A stretch of DNA of 64,000 bases. Source: Phytophthora sp. 'mugwort'. Its lineage: Eukaryota; Oomycota; Peronosporomycetes; Peronosporales; Peronosporaceae. Under the pieces are notes generated by a model. The model ran no database searches, had not been told where the DNA came from, and saw nothing but the letters and a program-made list of their open reading frames with translations. A program made the translations under genes and the position numbers. Shown in pieces: positions 51,564 to 62,700 of the stretch (its first letter is position 1; each line of letters begins with the position of its first letter). Location: contig JAUCEF010000008.1 of the NCBI GenBank assembly GCA_033558025.1, positions 3,348,001 to 3,412,000 of the forward strand. The letters are read 5' to 3'.

Positions 51564-53136
51564 ATGAAGGAGGTCTCTGCGTCTCCAGTACGCCACATCT
51601 GGCTGCGATGGGTCCTGGTCGCGCTCATGGGGCTGTGCGTATTGACGCTGGTATTGGAGACCTTGACGCTGCTCGGCGTCACAGACGTCACAACTGGAGA
51701 CACGCGTCTGCGCAGAGACCTAATCAAGGACTTATCGACATGGACAGAAGCACAAGATCAGACCGAGGTGCCTGTAGCTGACCGTCTGCATCTGAGTCTG
51801 CTGCACGAAGCGTGTGTCACGAATAAGGACGCCGTGGTGCCCTGGCAGTTCGGATCGCCTCGTGGTGGCCATCAACGGCTGAACGCGACGGCGGACAATC
51901 CCTACGACCTCATCAACCGCAACGACACCAACTTGTTGCAGAGATTAAAACATTGTCCCGACGTCGACATCTTCCTGCCCTCAGGTCTGCGTGGCAACGG
52001 ATACTGCGAAGACGCCGTAGCTTACGCCAAATGTACGTTCATCTCCTGGAATTATATGAGGATATTATCTAGTTAATGCTATTATTGTCGTGCCTTTAGA
52101 TCTCGATTCTCGACTGCTACCCATGTGGGTTCTCGATACAAAGTTCTATGATGCTGATCTCGCGCGACATGTCGACTACTACGATTTGTGTCCAAAGACG
52201 CCCATGATCTTCTTTAATCACTATTGGGACGGCGTGCCGGAGTCTCCTCGCTGGCCCAAGGATAAACCGCTCTACTTGATGCCCAACATTGAGATGATTG
52301 AGCTCACACCTGCTCATTACTGGAACGTCGATGTAGTGCTGTGTAAGACCCATGTGTGCTACGATCGCGTGACGAGGTGGTACAAAGAGAACGGCAACCC
52401 ACGCAATGCCAAGGTCTTGTACACGAAACACACTTCATCCGACCAAGCCGAGTTCGCAAGACAGCGATTGGGCAACGATTCCATTGCTCGAAAGGATTTT
52501 GCCAACGTCAAATACATCCACACGGCTGGTACGAGCATCTGGAAAGGCACAAGAGAGCTCGTCGACTGCTGGGTCATGTCTTCTGGGCTGCCGCAATTAA
52601 ACGTATACATTGACAACAGTTCGTACCAGTTTCTGTTCCCGCAGAGCTACCAGCGCAGGTTAAACCGTGCTCGAAGTCCTCTTCGCATCGAGCGTGGCAT
52701 GTTGGAGCCTCAAGACTTTAGCAAATTGACGGCTGAGTCGGCATTCTTCATGTGTCCGAGTCGGAGCGAAGGATATGGCCACTATATCAACCAAGCGCGT
52801 GCTTCTGGCGGCGTGGTGATCACCACTGACGCACATCCAATGAACGAGTTGATTGAATCGAATGAAATGGGTGTTCTCATACCGACACGATCTCAACATG
52901 ACCCGAAGATGCTCCTAGGGGGACAATATAAAGGAGAACACGGGCTGAAAGACTCGACTGGCCTCTTGATCAAGTATAATTCACGTGGGTTGTGTACTGC
53001 TGTCCGAGATTTCATTGCATCCACAACTACCGAGCAACGTGCAGCCAGAGGCGCTCGAGCACGACAACAATACCATCAGGATACAAAGTTCTTCGCTCGC
53101 TCCATGCACAAGCTGCGAGAGTTTGCGCGACATTAG
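51564..53136 (+). CDS. Glycosyltransferase paralog E (GT-B fold, type II membrane protein)
   Basis: Exons 51564-52032 and 52100-53136, with a 67-bp phase-1 intron (GTACGT...CTTTAG) joining AYAK to YLDSRLL at the same place as in B; 501 residues. I chose the ATG at 51564 because it gives the short tail before the membrane segment (LRWVLVALMGLCVLTLVLET) seen in the other copies; in-frame ATGs at 51459, 51477 and 51531 would add up to 35 residues. Key blocks: CPDVDIFLPSGLRGNGYCED, YYDLCPKTPMIFFNHYWDG, YTKHTSSDQAEFARQRLG, SEGYGHYINQARASGGVVIT with MNELI, ending REFARH. The frame is intact. It is the only copy on the plus strand. Confidence 0.88.
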
Positions 53137-53307
53137 TTGTTCATAAAAATCATATTGCCAACGCTTTGTATACAACAAGAGACTAACATATTCATGCCTC
53201 ATACTCCAAAACTGTACATCTTCTTCGGGGTTTGACAGTTTCTTTGGTCCACCTCAGCACTCGACTGTGTGTGCTGGTCTATTAAGTTCTTCAATCGTCG
53301 TCCTTGA

Positions 53308-55002
53308 TTACCCCGTCGTAGGTTTGTCACGAAGATACTTACGAATATCATTGGAAATGACCTCCTCCTCGCTGTCTCCAGTGTCACTTTCACTGACCTG
53401 TTGCCGTGCGAGAACGCGTAACTCAATCATCGCCTGCTCGAAGAATTTGGTGTCTTTGTGATACTGCAAACGAGCGTTCTCGCCCATTTCTTTCCGCTGG
53501 TCGATGCTGATATCATTGAGCAAGTGGTCGACCGTCTTACACAAGTCTCTGGAGCTGAAATGAGCCACTAAACCCGAGACGTCTCGCAACCCCAAGCGCT
53601 TTCTACTCTTCCCACCCAAGAAAATGTTGCGATCATGACCTGGTCTCGCTGGCACCTTCAGTCCCATGTCGTCGTTCTCAATCAACTCCTTCATCGGGTC
53701 CAAGTTTGTCGTGATAATAACGCCACCGGATGCTCGTGCCTGGTTCAAATAGTGACCATAGCCCTCCATCTGACTGGGACATAGGAAATACGCGCTCTCT
53801 GCGACAGCTTTGCTGAATGACTTGGCGTCTACCTCATCCGTTGTGAGCCTGATCTGGCTCTTACGAAGACGCTTGTCGTACGAACCCTTGAACATGCCGT
53901 CGTACGCCCATTTGTGGATATACAGATCCAACGGCGGAAAGTGTGGACGAGATAACCAGCACTCGAGCACTTGTCGCGTCCCTTTCCAATAACTCCCACC
54001 GACTGTGTGAATAAACTTTACGTCACTAAAGTTTTGGGGCTTCACTTCATCTTTAAGAACACGTCGAGCATAACTTGCCTGGTCGGACGACGTGTGTTTG
54101 GTATAAATCACCTTGGCATGATGTGGATTGCCCTGCTGCTCGTACCACTTGTTGACACGCTCTTCACATACGCGTGTCTTGCATAGCACAACGTCCACTC
54201 GCCAGAAATGGCTCTCGTCCAGCTCCCACATCTCGATATTTGGCATCAAATAAACTTTCTTCTGCTTGGGCCACCGCCGTGACGACGGAATGTCTTCCCA
54301 ATAGTGTTGAAAGAAGAGCATCGCCGTCTTTGGACACAGATCAAAGTAGTCCACGTCACGTCCCAACTCGGGGTCGTGCATCTTTTTCGTCAGCGCCCAC
54401 AGCGGGAGTAATCTCGTCTGCAGATACTTGGTGTACGCCATGGTATCCTCACAGTACCCGTTATTCCTGACTCCTGACGGCAAGAACAAGTCCACATCGG
54501 GACATTGTTTCAGCTTGTGGAGCAGCTCCGGGTCGTCCTCGGTGATCAGTGTGGCCAGATTGTGCTCTTCATCGTCTTGTCTTGGCCCTGGAGCTCCAAA
54601 TTCCCATGAAACGATGGCGTCCTTGTGTGCGATACATGCGCCATGCAGCAGACTCAAGTGGTAAAGATCTGCGGGCGCCACTTCTTCGCTGGCATTGGCC
54701 CTGGACGCGTTCTGGAGCACCAGCAGCTCTTCCAACGAGACGGTGGCGTCCTCTTGCGTCTCTCTAACGCTTGAACCATTAACCGGCTCTGCGTAGTGCT
54801 GACGATGCTGTAGCAATTGCTGCGTGTCCTGCGACGGATTGGAGGGCGTCACACGCCGTAGTTTCGGGTTGAAGTCGAGCGTCGAGGCCTCGAGTGCCAG
54901 TGCCACCAACCCCACGACCAAAAGCAGCGCGAGGATGGCCCGGATCCACGGGTTGGGCACGGGCCGCGCACTGCTGGGCGACGAGTTATTGCTGCTGCTC
55001 AT
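53308..55002 (-). CDS. Glycosyltransferase paralog F (intronless, longest copy)
   Basis: 564 residues in one frame. Tail rich in Ser/Asn, membrane segment at about residues 22-42 (WIRAILALLLVVGLVALALE), a longer stem with a Gln/Asn-rich stretch, then the same blocks: CPDVDLFLPSGVRNNGYCED, YFDLCPKTAMLFFQHYWED, YTKHTSSDQASYARRVL, MEGYGHYLNQARASGGVIIT with MKELI. At the intron position of B and E it reads AYTKYLQTRLL without a break. The C-terminus extends past the paralogs' end with an acidic tail (SESDTGDSEEEV). Most diverged copy. Ends tail to tail with paralog E, 171 bp apart. Confidence 0.9.
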   Translation of the reverse strand: MSSSNNSSPSSARPVPNPWIRAILALLLVVGLVALALEASTLDFNPKLRRVTPSNPSQDTQQLLQHRQHYAEPVNGSSVRETQEDATVSLEELLVLQNASRANASEEVAPADLYHLSLLHGACIAHKDAIVSWEFGAPGPRQDDEEHNLATLITEDDPELLHKLKQCPDVDLFLPSGVRNNGYCEDTMAYTKYLQTRLLPLWALTKKMHDPELGRDVDYFDLCPKTAMLFFQHYWEDIPSSRRWPKQKKVYLMPNIEMWELDESHFWRVDVVLCKTRVCEERVNKWYEQQGNPHHAKVIYTKHTSSDQASYARRVLKDEVKPQNFSDVKFIHTVGGSYWKGTRQVLECWLSRPHFPPLDLYIHKWAYDGMFKGSYDKRLRKSQIRLTTDEVDAKSFSKAVAESAYFLCPSQMEGYGHYLNQARASGGVIITTNLDPMKELIENDDMGLKVPARPGHDRNIFLGGKSRKRLGLRDVSGLVAHFSSRDLCKTVDHLLNDISIDQRKEMGENARLQYHKDTKFFEQAMIELRVLARQQVSESDTGDSEEEVISNDIRKYLRDKPTTG

Positions 55003-55249
55003 CGTCCTGTGGACGAGCGGCGCCGCGTAGTAGAAGAGCGACGGTGAATGCCGCGGCGAGGGATAGTCGAGCAGATTGTGACTCGGTCGCTATCATCCGG
55101 CTCAGCATCTCGGTGCACGGCAAGTATCCGCTCACATGCAGTTTTATAGCTAAACGTAGTGATTTACGTAAAAAGAGGCGGACTGGCGTACACGCGGGTA
55201 GGGGAAGGAGACGGGCCAGAAGATATATTTGAAAATTGAGGAGCTTTGG

Positions 55250-55440
55250 TGTGGTACACATCAGTTACATCGTTTGAGTGTCGAGACAGATCCCAGACAC
55301 TATGCAGGATCCATCACAATGGTGTAGACGCTCAACAGTTCCCACGTGAAAGTGCTACGTGTACATTATGCGCCTCACCTATTAATACAAGGCCCGCCAA
55401 ATCGGTAGCCCCCCCTCCCCCCCACCAAATCTGGTCACAT
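55250..55440. other. No gene seen; C-rich run
   Basis: Spacer upstream of the accessory ORF. Contains a C-rich run at 55409-55423. Confidence 0.4.
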
Positions 55441-55443
55441 TTT

Positions 55444-56167
55444 TGCCTATATCTCGGCTTGTAGAGAATTAGAAGCTGCTGATTCGGATATTAAGGTCCT
55501 GCTTCAGACGCGCTATTACAACTTCGCCGGTAGCTTTATCAAAGGCCGCTCGAATCAAGATGCCAAGGATAATGGGGGAATGCTTGCAGCAGCGGTAGGA
55601 AGCAGATCTGCACCGACATTGATGTCGAGCAGTGCCGCAACAAGGTACTGTGTGATATGATAACTATTTTGAAGATAAGCAGAGACTAATCACCTAGCTA
55701 TCGATGTGCTACAGCTAAAACACTTGGGGCGACTGTGGCACGCATACAACAATGAGCGTCGTAAAACTGGAAACGGTCCGTCTCCAGCTGAACCGCCATG
55801 CCTCACGCTCATGCAAAATATTTGGGGCGACAAAGACGGGATGCGATCATCGCCGTTCACTTCGTCAATAACCAGTTTAGTCCCGCCGTCGAACTCCGCA
55901 ATCACCACCACGACCGATCGCGATACATACACCGCGTCTATGGCTGTAGTTGGACGGCGTGTAACGCATACGACAGCGAATCCCGCAACACCATCGGCCG
56001 CACGGCAACCAACTTTATCTTCGCAGAGCCAACCAGACACAGCTCAGACTCAACGGGATGGAAGGACGGAAGAAAGTGATACTCAGAATCCAGCTTTTTT
56101 GCAACAGCTGATGGAACAGCAACAGCGCCAATCGGAAATTACGACACAGCTTCTCGAGCAACAGTAG
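55444..56167 (+). pseudogene. Possible Myb/SANT-like accessory ORF of a DNA transposon
   Basis: First frame (55444-55630): SACRELEAADSDIKVLLQTR, continuing to SSAATR; then a gap with GTACTG...ACCTAG that resembles an intron but does not splice in frame. Second frame (about 55700-56167): LQLKHLGRLWHAYNNERRKT, TGN, NIWGDKDGM, then Thr/Ser-rich sequence and a Gln-rich coiled end (FLQQLMEQQQRQ). The arrangement resembles the DNA-binding helper proteins of PIF/Harbinger elements, and a Harbinger remnant lies at 58-59 kb. No firm domain match can be claimed by eye. Confidence 0.35.
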
Positions 56168-56518
56168 CTTCAGCGCAGGTACTGCAACGAATGCTCGCCC
56201 AACTGGACAGCATTGGCAAGAAACTAGCTGGAGATTAGTGACCAGTGATGCCGAAAAAATTGTTAATTTTTTTTATAATGTATTCGCGTATATATACGTA
56301 ATTATGTATTTTACTCGACCAATTTATTCGGCAATTAATTTTTAATTCAAATTTGGCGGCAACCGCTCACAGCCAGCCACCGAGACCGCGCTCGTAAACA
56401 GTCGTTCAGCCCGTGCCGTCGACACCCACCGCGGCTTACTGAAGCATCACAAAGAAGCCAGCTCTCATTCTACTATTTCCTCAAGCCCACACTCACTGTT
56501 GCCTCCCCAAACATAACC

Positions 56519-58069
56519 TTGACGCCCAAGACGATCTGCACCATCCTGTTCACCAAGCAGGACGACGGCACGTACCTGTGCACAACCTTCAAGAAGTTGT
56601 ATCGTAGTGTGCATGGGTACACGAACCTCCTCAACCATCTGAAGCGCCACCATCCGACGTACGAGCAAGACGCTCGGGAGCGCTCCCGCCAGTGCAACGC
56701 GCTCCAGCTCCTCGTCGTGGACGCCCGGATGCGTGACATTTACCGCTGGATTGACTGGGTCGTCATGGACCGCTTGCCGTTCACCTTCGTGGAGAACCCA
56801 AGGGCCCGTGCCACCTCCTCGCTGTCCCAGATCTCTGTGGAGACGCTGAAGCGCTACATCAAGCTCGTGTTCCAGCTGGCCGAGCAGCGCGTGGCCTTGA
56901 AGCTCCCGACGCAATTTGTACTCGTTCTCGACGGGTGGAGCGACTCGGGGCGCCACTATCTCGCCTTCTTTGCGGTGTTTGACAGCGGTGAAGCGGCCCT
57001 GGCCTCTGCTCAAGACAGCTACTATGATGATCTCGACTGCTACAGCCGAGAGTACATCCTATTGGCCTTCAGCCTTGTCGAAACCGAGGAGGATCTCAGT
57101 GCACAAAGCCAATTCGATTTCATCTCGGACACCCTATCGCGCTATAACAAGCCGTGGGAGTCTGTCACCTTTATGGTAGGCGACAATTGCTCGGTAAATC
57201 AGTACATTGGTCGGCGCGAGGGCGCGATCCCGCTGCGGGTGCGCAAGCCATCGATTTAATTTGGCTGTCAAGGACTTTATCAAGCTGGAGGAGCCCGTCA
57301 TCGCCAAGGTTCACGCGGTGATGACCAGGATGCGCACTATTAAGGGTCGGGCCCTACTTCGCCGTGTCAGCGACAAGGTGCCTCTCATCCGCAATGAGAC
57401 CCGGTGGTCCAGTACGTTGGCCATGCTCGCTCGATAGGTCGAGCTGGAGCCAGCCATCACGTTGGCCACAGTACTCTTGTTGAGTATGACATCGCGCCGC
57501 TTTTGTTGCGCCGGTTCGATCACGAGCGCGTCAAGACTTCGGTCTCCGACATGGCCAACCTTGGAAACGTCACAAAGGCACTGCAAAAAACATCACTGAC
57601 CCTCTCTGGTCCGCGCGGCGACTGTTCGACCACGTCATCAAGACGTACCCGCAACTCAAGGGCCACCTCATTCCGTCGGCTGAGATCGTCAACTTCCCCG
57701 AGCTGGAGAGTGGGATCGTCAAGTTGCAGCGAGGTGCTGCACTTACAGGTGCAGAGAGGGCGGCGTGTCTGCCGTTCAAGCAGGGCGTCCACGCGCCCCG
57801 CCCGCCCGTGGAAGAAGAGCCGTCGTTTGTCATGGGCGCGTTCACCAAGCTCAAGGTGGCGAAGCAATCTCAGTACGTCAGCACGTCGTTCATCCCCCCC
57901 TTCCAACGAATGTGAGCGTTTTATCTCGTCCGTGAAGCTCGTCTACACTGACCTGCGCAAGCGCCTCGACATCGTCTCGCTTGAGATGGTAATGTACTTG
58001 ATGTACAACCGCAAGCACTGGGACGTGCATACAGTCGCTCAGGTGCTCTCTAAGAACGCCCGAGCGTAA
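56519..58069 (+). pseudogene. hAT-family transposase, broken
   Basis: A BED-finger-like start (YLCTTFKKLYRSVHGYTNLL, NHLKRHHP; one Cys of the pair appears lost) is followed by DGWSDSGRHYLAFFAVF (first catalytic Asp of the hAT RNase H fold, near 56930) and VTFMVGDNCSVNQYIGRR (second Asp, 57165). A frameshift at about 57220 leads to ASHRFNLAVKDFIK and RNETRWSSTLAML (the RW motif), then a stop at 57435. There is a stretch of scrambled frame, then ECERFISSVKLVY and MYLMYNRKHWDVHTVAQVL, the C-terminal dimerisation domain, ending at 58069. The start is not defined. Confidence 0.8.
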
Positions 58070-58146
58070 TGGGCGTCACCGCGTTATTAATTTCAATCTT
58101 CTTCTGACGACCGAATTCATATATAACTCCGTACTTGGCATCACGG

Positions 58147-59047
58147 TTAGTACATGATCCTATTTCGTTTGGACTTGGTAATTGCTCGTAGCTGTTGGGG
58201 GTAACACGGATCCCGATCGGCGATGACAGTGTCCTTTGGTTCTCGAAACAGCTCGATGTCTATATCGTCCGCTAGCGCCTCAAACATGTTGAGACTTACG
58301 ACAGTTTGGTGAGATATCATTGCACGCTTTATCCACTGTTTCTCGCTCATGGCAGTCGATATTCGTCTAAATCTCCCCTTCTACTTTCCAAATGTACTCT
58401 CTACAACCATTCTCGCGCTGGAGTACATAAAATTGAAGCGCTTTTGCTGTGGCGACAGATGACCGCCTTCTTCATGCCTGAGATAAGAAGTAATAAGCCA
58501 CGGAAGGAGTGTGTAGCCGGAACCACCCAAAAGATGCGTTTCAATCGGCATTTGCGCGAGCTTGAAGGCGCGTATATCCACATCTTTTATCAGACCACGA
58601 CCCAGGGGACATCAATGGCCATAAACGTCAAATTGGCAAATTGGCGGAGACGATGGCTACATGTTGACAGCGGTATAGCATTTCCTACAGTAAAACCTTT
58701 CAAAGTCGTCAAGTCGTTGAATAGCGGTGAGAGATCCATCCACAGCCCCCGTGACACCCAAAATTCCTGCCTTGCTTGAATTTAGCTTCAACCTGTCGCC
58801 AGTCCTCTAGACTACCAGGGAACGTGACTGCCTCTGACATCAATCCAAGCAGAACGTCGGTCAGTTCGTTCCAACACCTCGAGGAGGACGGACTCATCCA
58901 TTCCCACGGCTGATGCGCTGGCACGATAGCTTCCGGACGACGCAAAAAGTATAGCACGACAGCGATACACTTCACATAGCTATGTGATCGAGGGATCACC
59001 GTACTAAACGCAAACTTCCTATCTTGAGGGATCCCGACGAACGCCAA
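58147..59047 (-). pseudogene. PIF/Harbinger transposase, second copy, broken
   Basis: Minus strand: FPGSLEDWRQVEAKF (58845), GVTGAVDGSLTAIQRLDDFE (first Asp, DG, 58755-58700), RFYCRKCYTAVNM and a stop. A gap follows, then KMWIYAP (58583), and in another frame DIRAFKLAQMPIETHLLGGS with TPYL-type text and QQKRFNFMYSSARMVVESTF (third acid Glu, VVE). It ends WIKRAMISHQTVVSLNMFEA and a stop at 58147. The second Asp block reads GGSGY where the family has GDSAY, so that Asp is lost. Confidence 0.78.
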
Positions 59048-59129
59048 AAGTTGTTTTTGCTGCAGCGCACGTTGCCTCTGAACCTCGCGTCACCAGCCGA
59101 AGTGTGCAGGATCCCTCAAAAGTTCATGC

Positions 59130-59350
59130 GAGTCACAGTAAGAATGTGGCTTTTAGCGTTCTTTTCGATTACCAGGGCGGAAGCCTCGGCTGCTGACGCC
59201 GCCGCACTGCACGCGATTAGCGCTGCAGCTTTCTCGGCTAAGCTCATGCGAGCAATCTTGCGAAGCGGCACTTCACCAGACGGTAACTACGACGCTGACA
59301 TCGATAAAGGAAACCCATCGGGTGAGGTCCTTTTGGCAAACCAAAGTTGA
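59130..59350. other. Ala-rich stretch next to the LTR, possible gag start on minus
   Basis: Minus strand 59247 onward reads MSLAEKAAALIACSAAASAA. Its position just after the LTR would suit a gag N-terminus, but nothing else supports it. A plus-strand open frame covers the same bases. Confidence 0.2.
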
Positions 59351-59359
59351 GTCGCGTTA

Positions 59360-59765
59360 TGCGTAGCGTAGTGCGTCAGAGGAAGACGAAAGACTATCCT
59401 AATCTTAACTGTGGTTCTCCGAATCCCTAAGGTCTCGGCAGAGGCTTAGATCCCTCTAGTTATACCAATAGAGACTCAAAGAGTCGGTATTCCTAAGCCT
59501 AGGACGATACTCTCTTTGACGCTAAACTGAACTGTTATATGTTTACTTATCTGCGGCAAAGCCACCTGTGGTGTAAATGTATGACTCTAACTATCTACCA
59601 TAGTTATGCCTAGTCAAATGCATACCGAGTGGCCCTGTGGCTACGTACTGAAATCCTGTTAATCCAAGTGGTACCAAGTACCACTTGCTGCAAGGTGACA
59701 CGTAGCATGGCTACACTTCGTGCTACCTTCATGTTACCCCCGTTAAGCTTAAGCACGTTCTATCC
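59360..59765 (-). repeat. Gypsy-type LTR, second diverged copy
   Basis: Aligns with 1150-1510 over ~380 bp in the same orientation (CCTGTGGTGTAAATG, CTATCTACCATAG, TAGTCAAATGCATA). The minus-strand start near TTAACGGGGGTAACATG fits the beginning of a gypsy LTR. Probably solo or truncated, as no gypsy coding follows. Confidence 0.5.
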
Positions 59766-59786
59766 ACGTAAACCAATGCGTTCAAG

Positions 59787-62700
59787 GTGAAGGTTGCTCT
59801 AGGCTACGACCTGATTAGTCTCAGCGATGATAATGAAACACGATACTCTCACCTGAATCCGGGTAATGCCTACGTGTTTAATGCTCATGTTGCGGTCAGT
59901 AGTAAGACCGATATTCGCAAGAAAATTATTTTGGAAGGTCCATGGAGCTGGCTAACAAGCTCAACTACCCCAGCTCTGGATACAAGGTCAAGGCGATTAC
60001 TGGCTTTAAGATCTACCATCGCAACCATGGTCTTCGTGATAGCGGAGCTGTCACTCCTAAGGTCACTCGCGAAAACAAGCATGTCATCAACTTCCCGAGA
60101 CGAATTAACAAATGCGTCGTCTTCCATTGTATTGCATGGCATACACTGCAAGATTCTAAGAAGGACCCATCTCAGGTGAAAGAAGCATTCGAGCGCTACT
60201 GCTCTTTCAAGGCTATTAACTACACTGAGTCTGTTCAGAAGCTTTAAGCCTACTGACCCCCTACAAGTCGACGAGGTTGAGGACTGCTTTCAGCTCGCTT
60301 TCAATTTTTATTAGATAGATGTTCCTTCAGGGGGCGTTGAATGCATTCGTCGCTCGGACAAGGAGTTTGAATCCATGGTCATTCTATCTCATGAGAACCA
60401 CGCTCTTTACATTAAGAACATCGATATGCTTCAAAGCAAGTATCAATGCCCTAAGTGTGAAATGGTCTTCGTTAGCGATGACAAGCTTAAAAATCATAAG
60501 CGGAACCAATGTGAGCTTGTTAGTATTGAGAGTTTTCCAGCTGAGCCAACTATCTACAGACCGCCTCAGAACTCCATCAAATCAATGCTAACGCAGTACT
60601 CCATTAAGAAGGTTGATCACTAAATCAATCACTTCATCGTGTGTGATTTTGAAGCCATACTGAAGCCGAAGGGTATCCAACACGGTGAAAGCACAGTCTT
60701 CACTTATGATCACATTCCTGTTTCAGTATCAGTATCTGATAGTCTCTCCGGGGAAGTAGATCTTTGTAAATGATGAGTCAGAGCTAAATTTGTTATGTTT
60801 GATCACATTAGCAAAATCGGCTTACCGATCAGGAGTACAGTGCTCAAAAGTATGAGCCACTTCTCAAGATGATCATCAAAACCCACAACTTTAGTGGTAT
60901 GGAGATACATGGACTAAAGCTTGGGAAGAAGTACTCAATGGATACCATTGACAACTGGATTAAAGATGGAGATTATGCCAGTGTCTTTGATTTCTGTAGA
61001 ACAATTTCCTTTGGGAACGAGAGGTCTGATTACGGCAAAATCAAGCAACAGCAGTCTTGGGGTCCAACTTTGGTAGATACGATATCAACTTGGTTAAGAG
61101 CGACCTATTCGCCGTCCTTGGTCATAGAACATCAAATTTGTTATCAAGAATCCAAGCTACGTGTACATTGCTACTTCGGACATGAAGATGCTTGATATTA
61201 GCGACTATGTTCCTGCTGGAGCAAACTATGAGAAATATCTGAGAACATATCCCGGTGGATGCAAGTGCGATAACAAGATTCAATGTGTCTGTGGTCTTGG
61301 CAAGGGGCTATTTCCATACGACTACATAAAAGCTTTCGAGGTGCTCAGCGAGACCAATATCCCTCCCAAATTAACATTCGCCAGTGCGCTTCGTGGCACC
61401 AGCATTACCAACCTGACTATGAGCGAGTCAGTTCGTATGGAAGCAATTTGAGATGAAATCTTTCAAGGGGGTTACTCACCTGACACAATAACTTATATGC
61501 CGTACCATTCATCAAGGCCATCGAGGCTCAGCGAGCTATTTTTAAGCGTTTTGATCTCGACATGTTCACTGATGGTGTCTCGCTTCCGGGCCTCCCGGAA
61601 AAGGGTATGTATCAAACTTGCTTCAATGAGATCCAACACCCTAAAAGACACCCGCTAAGGCTTACAGATTCCTAATAATCGTATGAGCGGCTACAAGCAT
61701 CAGAACGTAGATGGCAAACGTGAGTTCAATATGACTCTTGATCACTTGGAGACGTTGCTAAAATTATCTATGTGATCTATGCTGGTGTCAGCTGACAGTC
61801 TAAATTGAATCAGTCGATCGTGTCAATAACTAACTGGGGCACACTAACGGTAATGTCCTCGTCTCATGCATTCAATGCAACGTCGCACGCAATGACATGC
61901 CGCTCGGTGGATTTCGCTACAACAAGCTACTCGAGTTCAACTCGGATAAGTTTGTATATTCGATTGACAGGGAGGAGAAAGTCATCTACGGTAAAATGAA
62001 GGCAAACATTGCTGGCTGACCATCAATCATCTTCAACCGCTACGCAAACTGCAACGATACTAAGATTCGTGAGGGTAAGCTCGTGGAAAAGATCATCGGC
62101 TACGATGCCAATGCTCTATACCTCTGAACTCTTGGTAATAGCATGCCTTGCAGACGCCTTACCACTATTGAAGCGTATCCAGATATTGTTGAGGACATCC
62201 AGAACGACAAAACCCTCGGCTTTCTTGAGTGTTATATGAACTCCAGATCACCTAAGAAAACTACTTTAGTGAAATGACTTTTATTTTTAAAAAAAATACA
62301 CTGATCGACTATACTAACGAGAAGGCCATTGGTGATCATATGTTTAATTACAACGAGGCACGAGAAAAGAATAAAACCATGCCTGCTCGCAAGTTGATTG
62401 GAAGCTACTTCGGTGGAAAGATTATAATCTACACTTCGCTACGCAGGTGATATCTGCCTCACGGAATGGAAATCACTAAGACTTACAGCATTATTAAAGC
62501 CAGCGCTCACAAGGCTTTTGCTCCGTTTATGAGGCTGTATCGAGCTCACGTCGTGTCGATGATGAGGATAAGCGTAAGGCTATGATTTCTGAGGTAATGA
62601 AATTGGTTGGCAACCCGGCGTTTGGACGATCGGGAATGGACATGAATACGCACAAACAGGTCACGCACGAGGATAAGATCAAGTCGCGTGTTGAGCACTT

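Noticed and set aside
55998..56079. Candidate secreted effectors (RXLR or CRN type), looked for across the window
   Set aside because: No ORF combined a credible signal peptide with an RXLR-dEER or LFLAK pattern. The only clear secreted protein is the GH78 enzyme.
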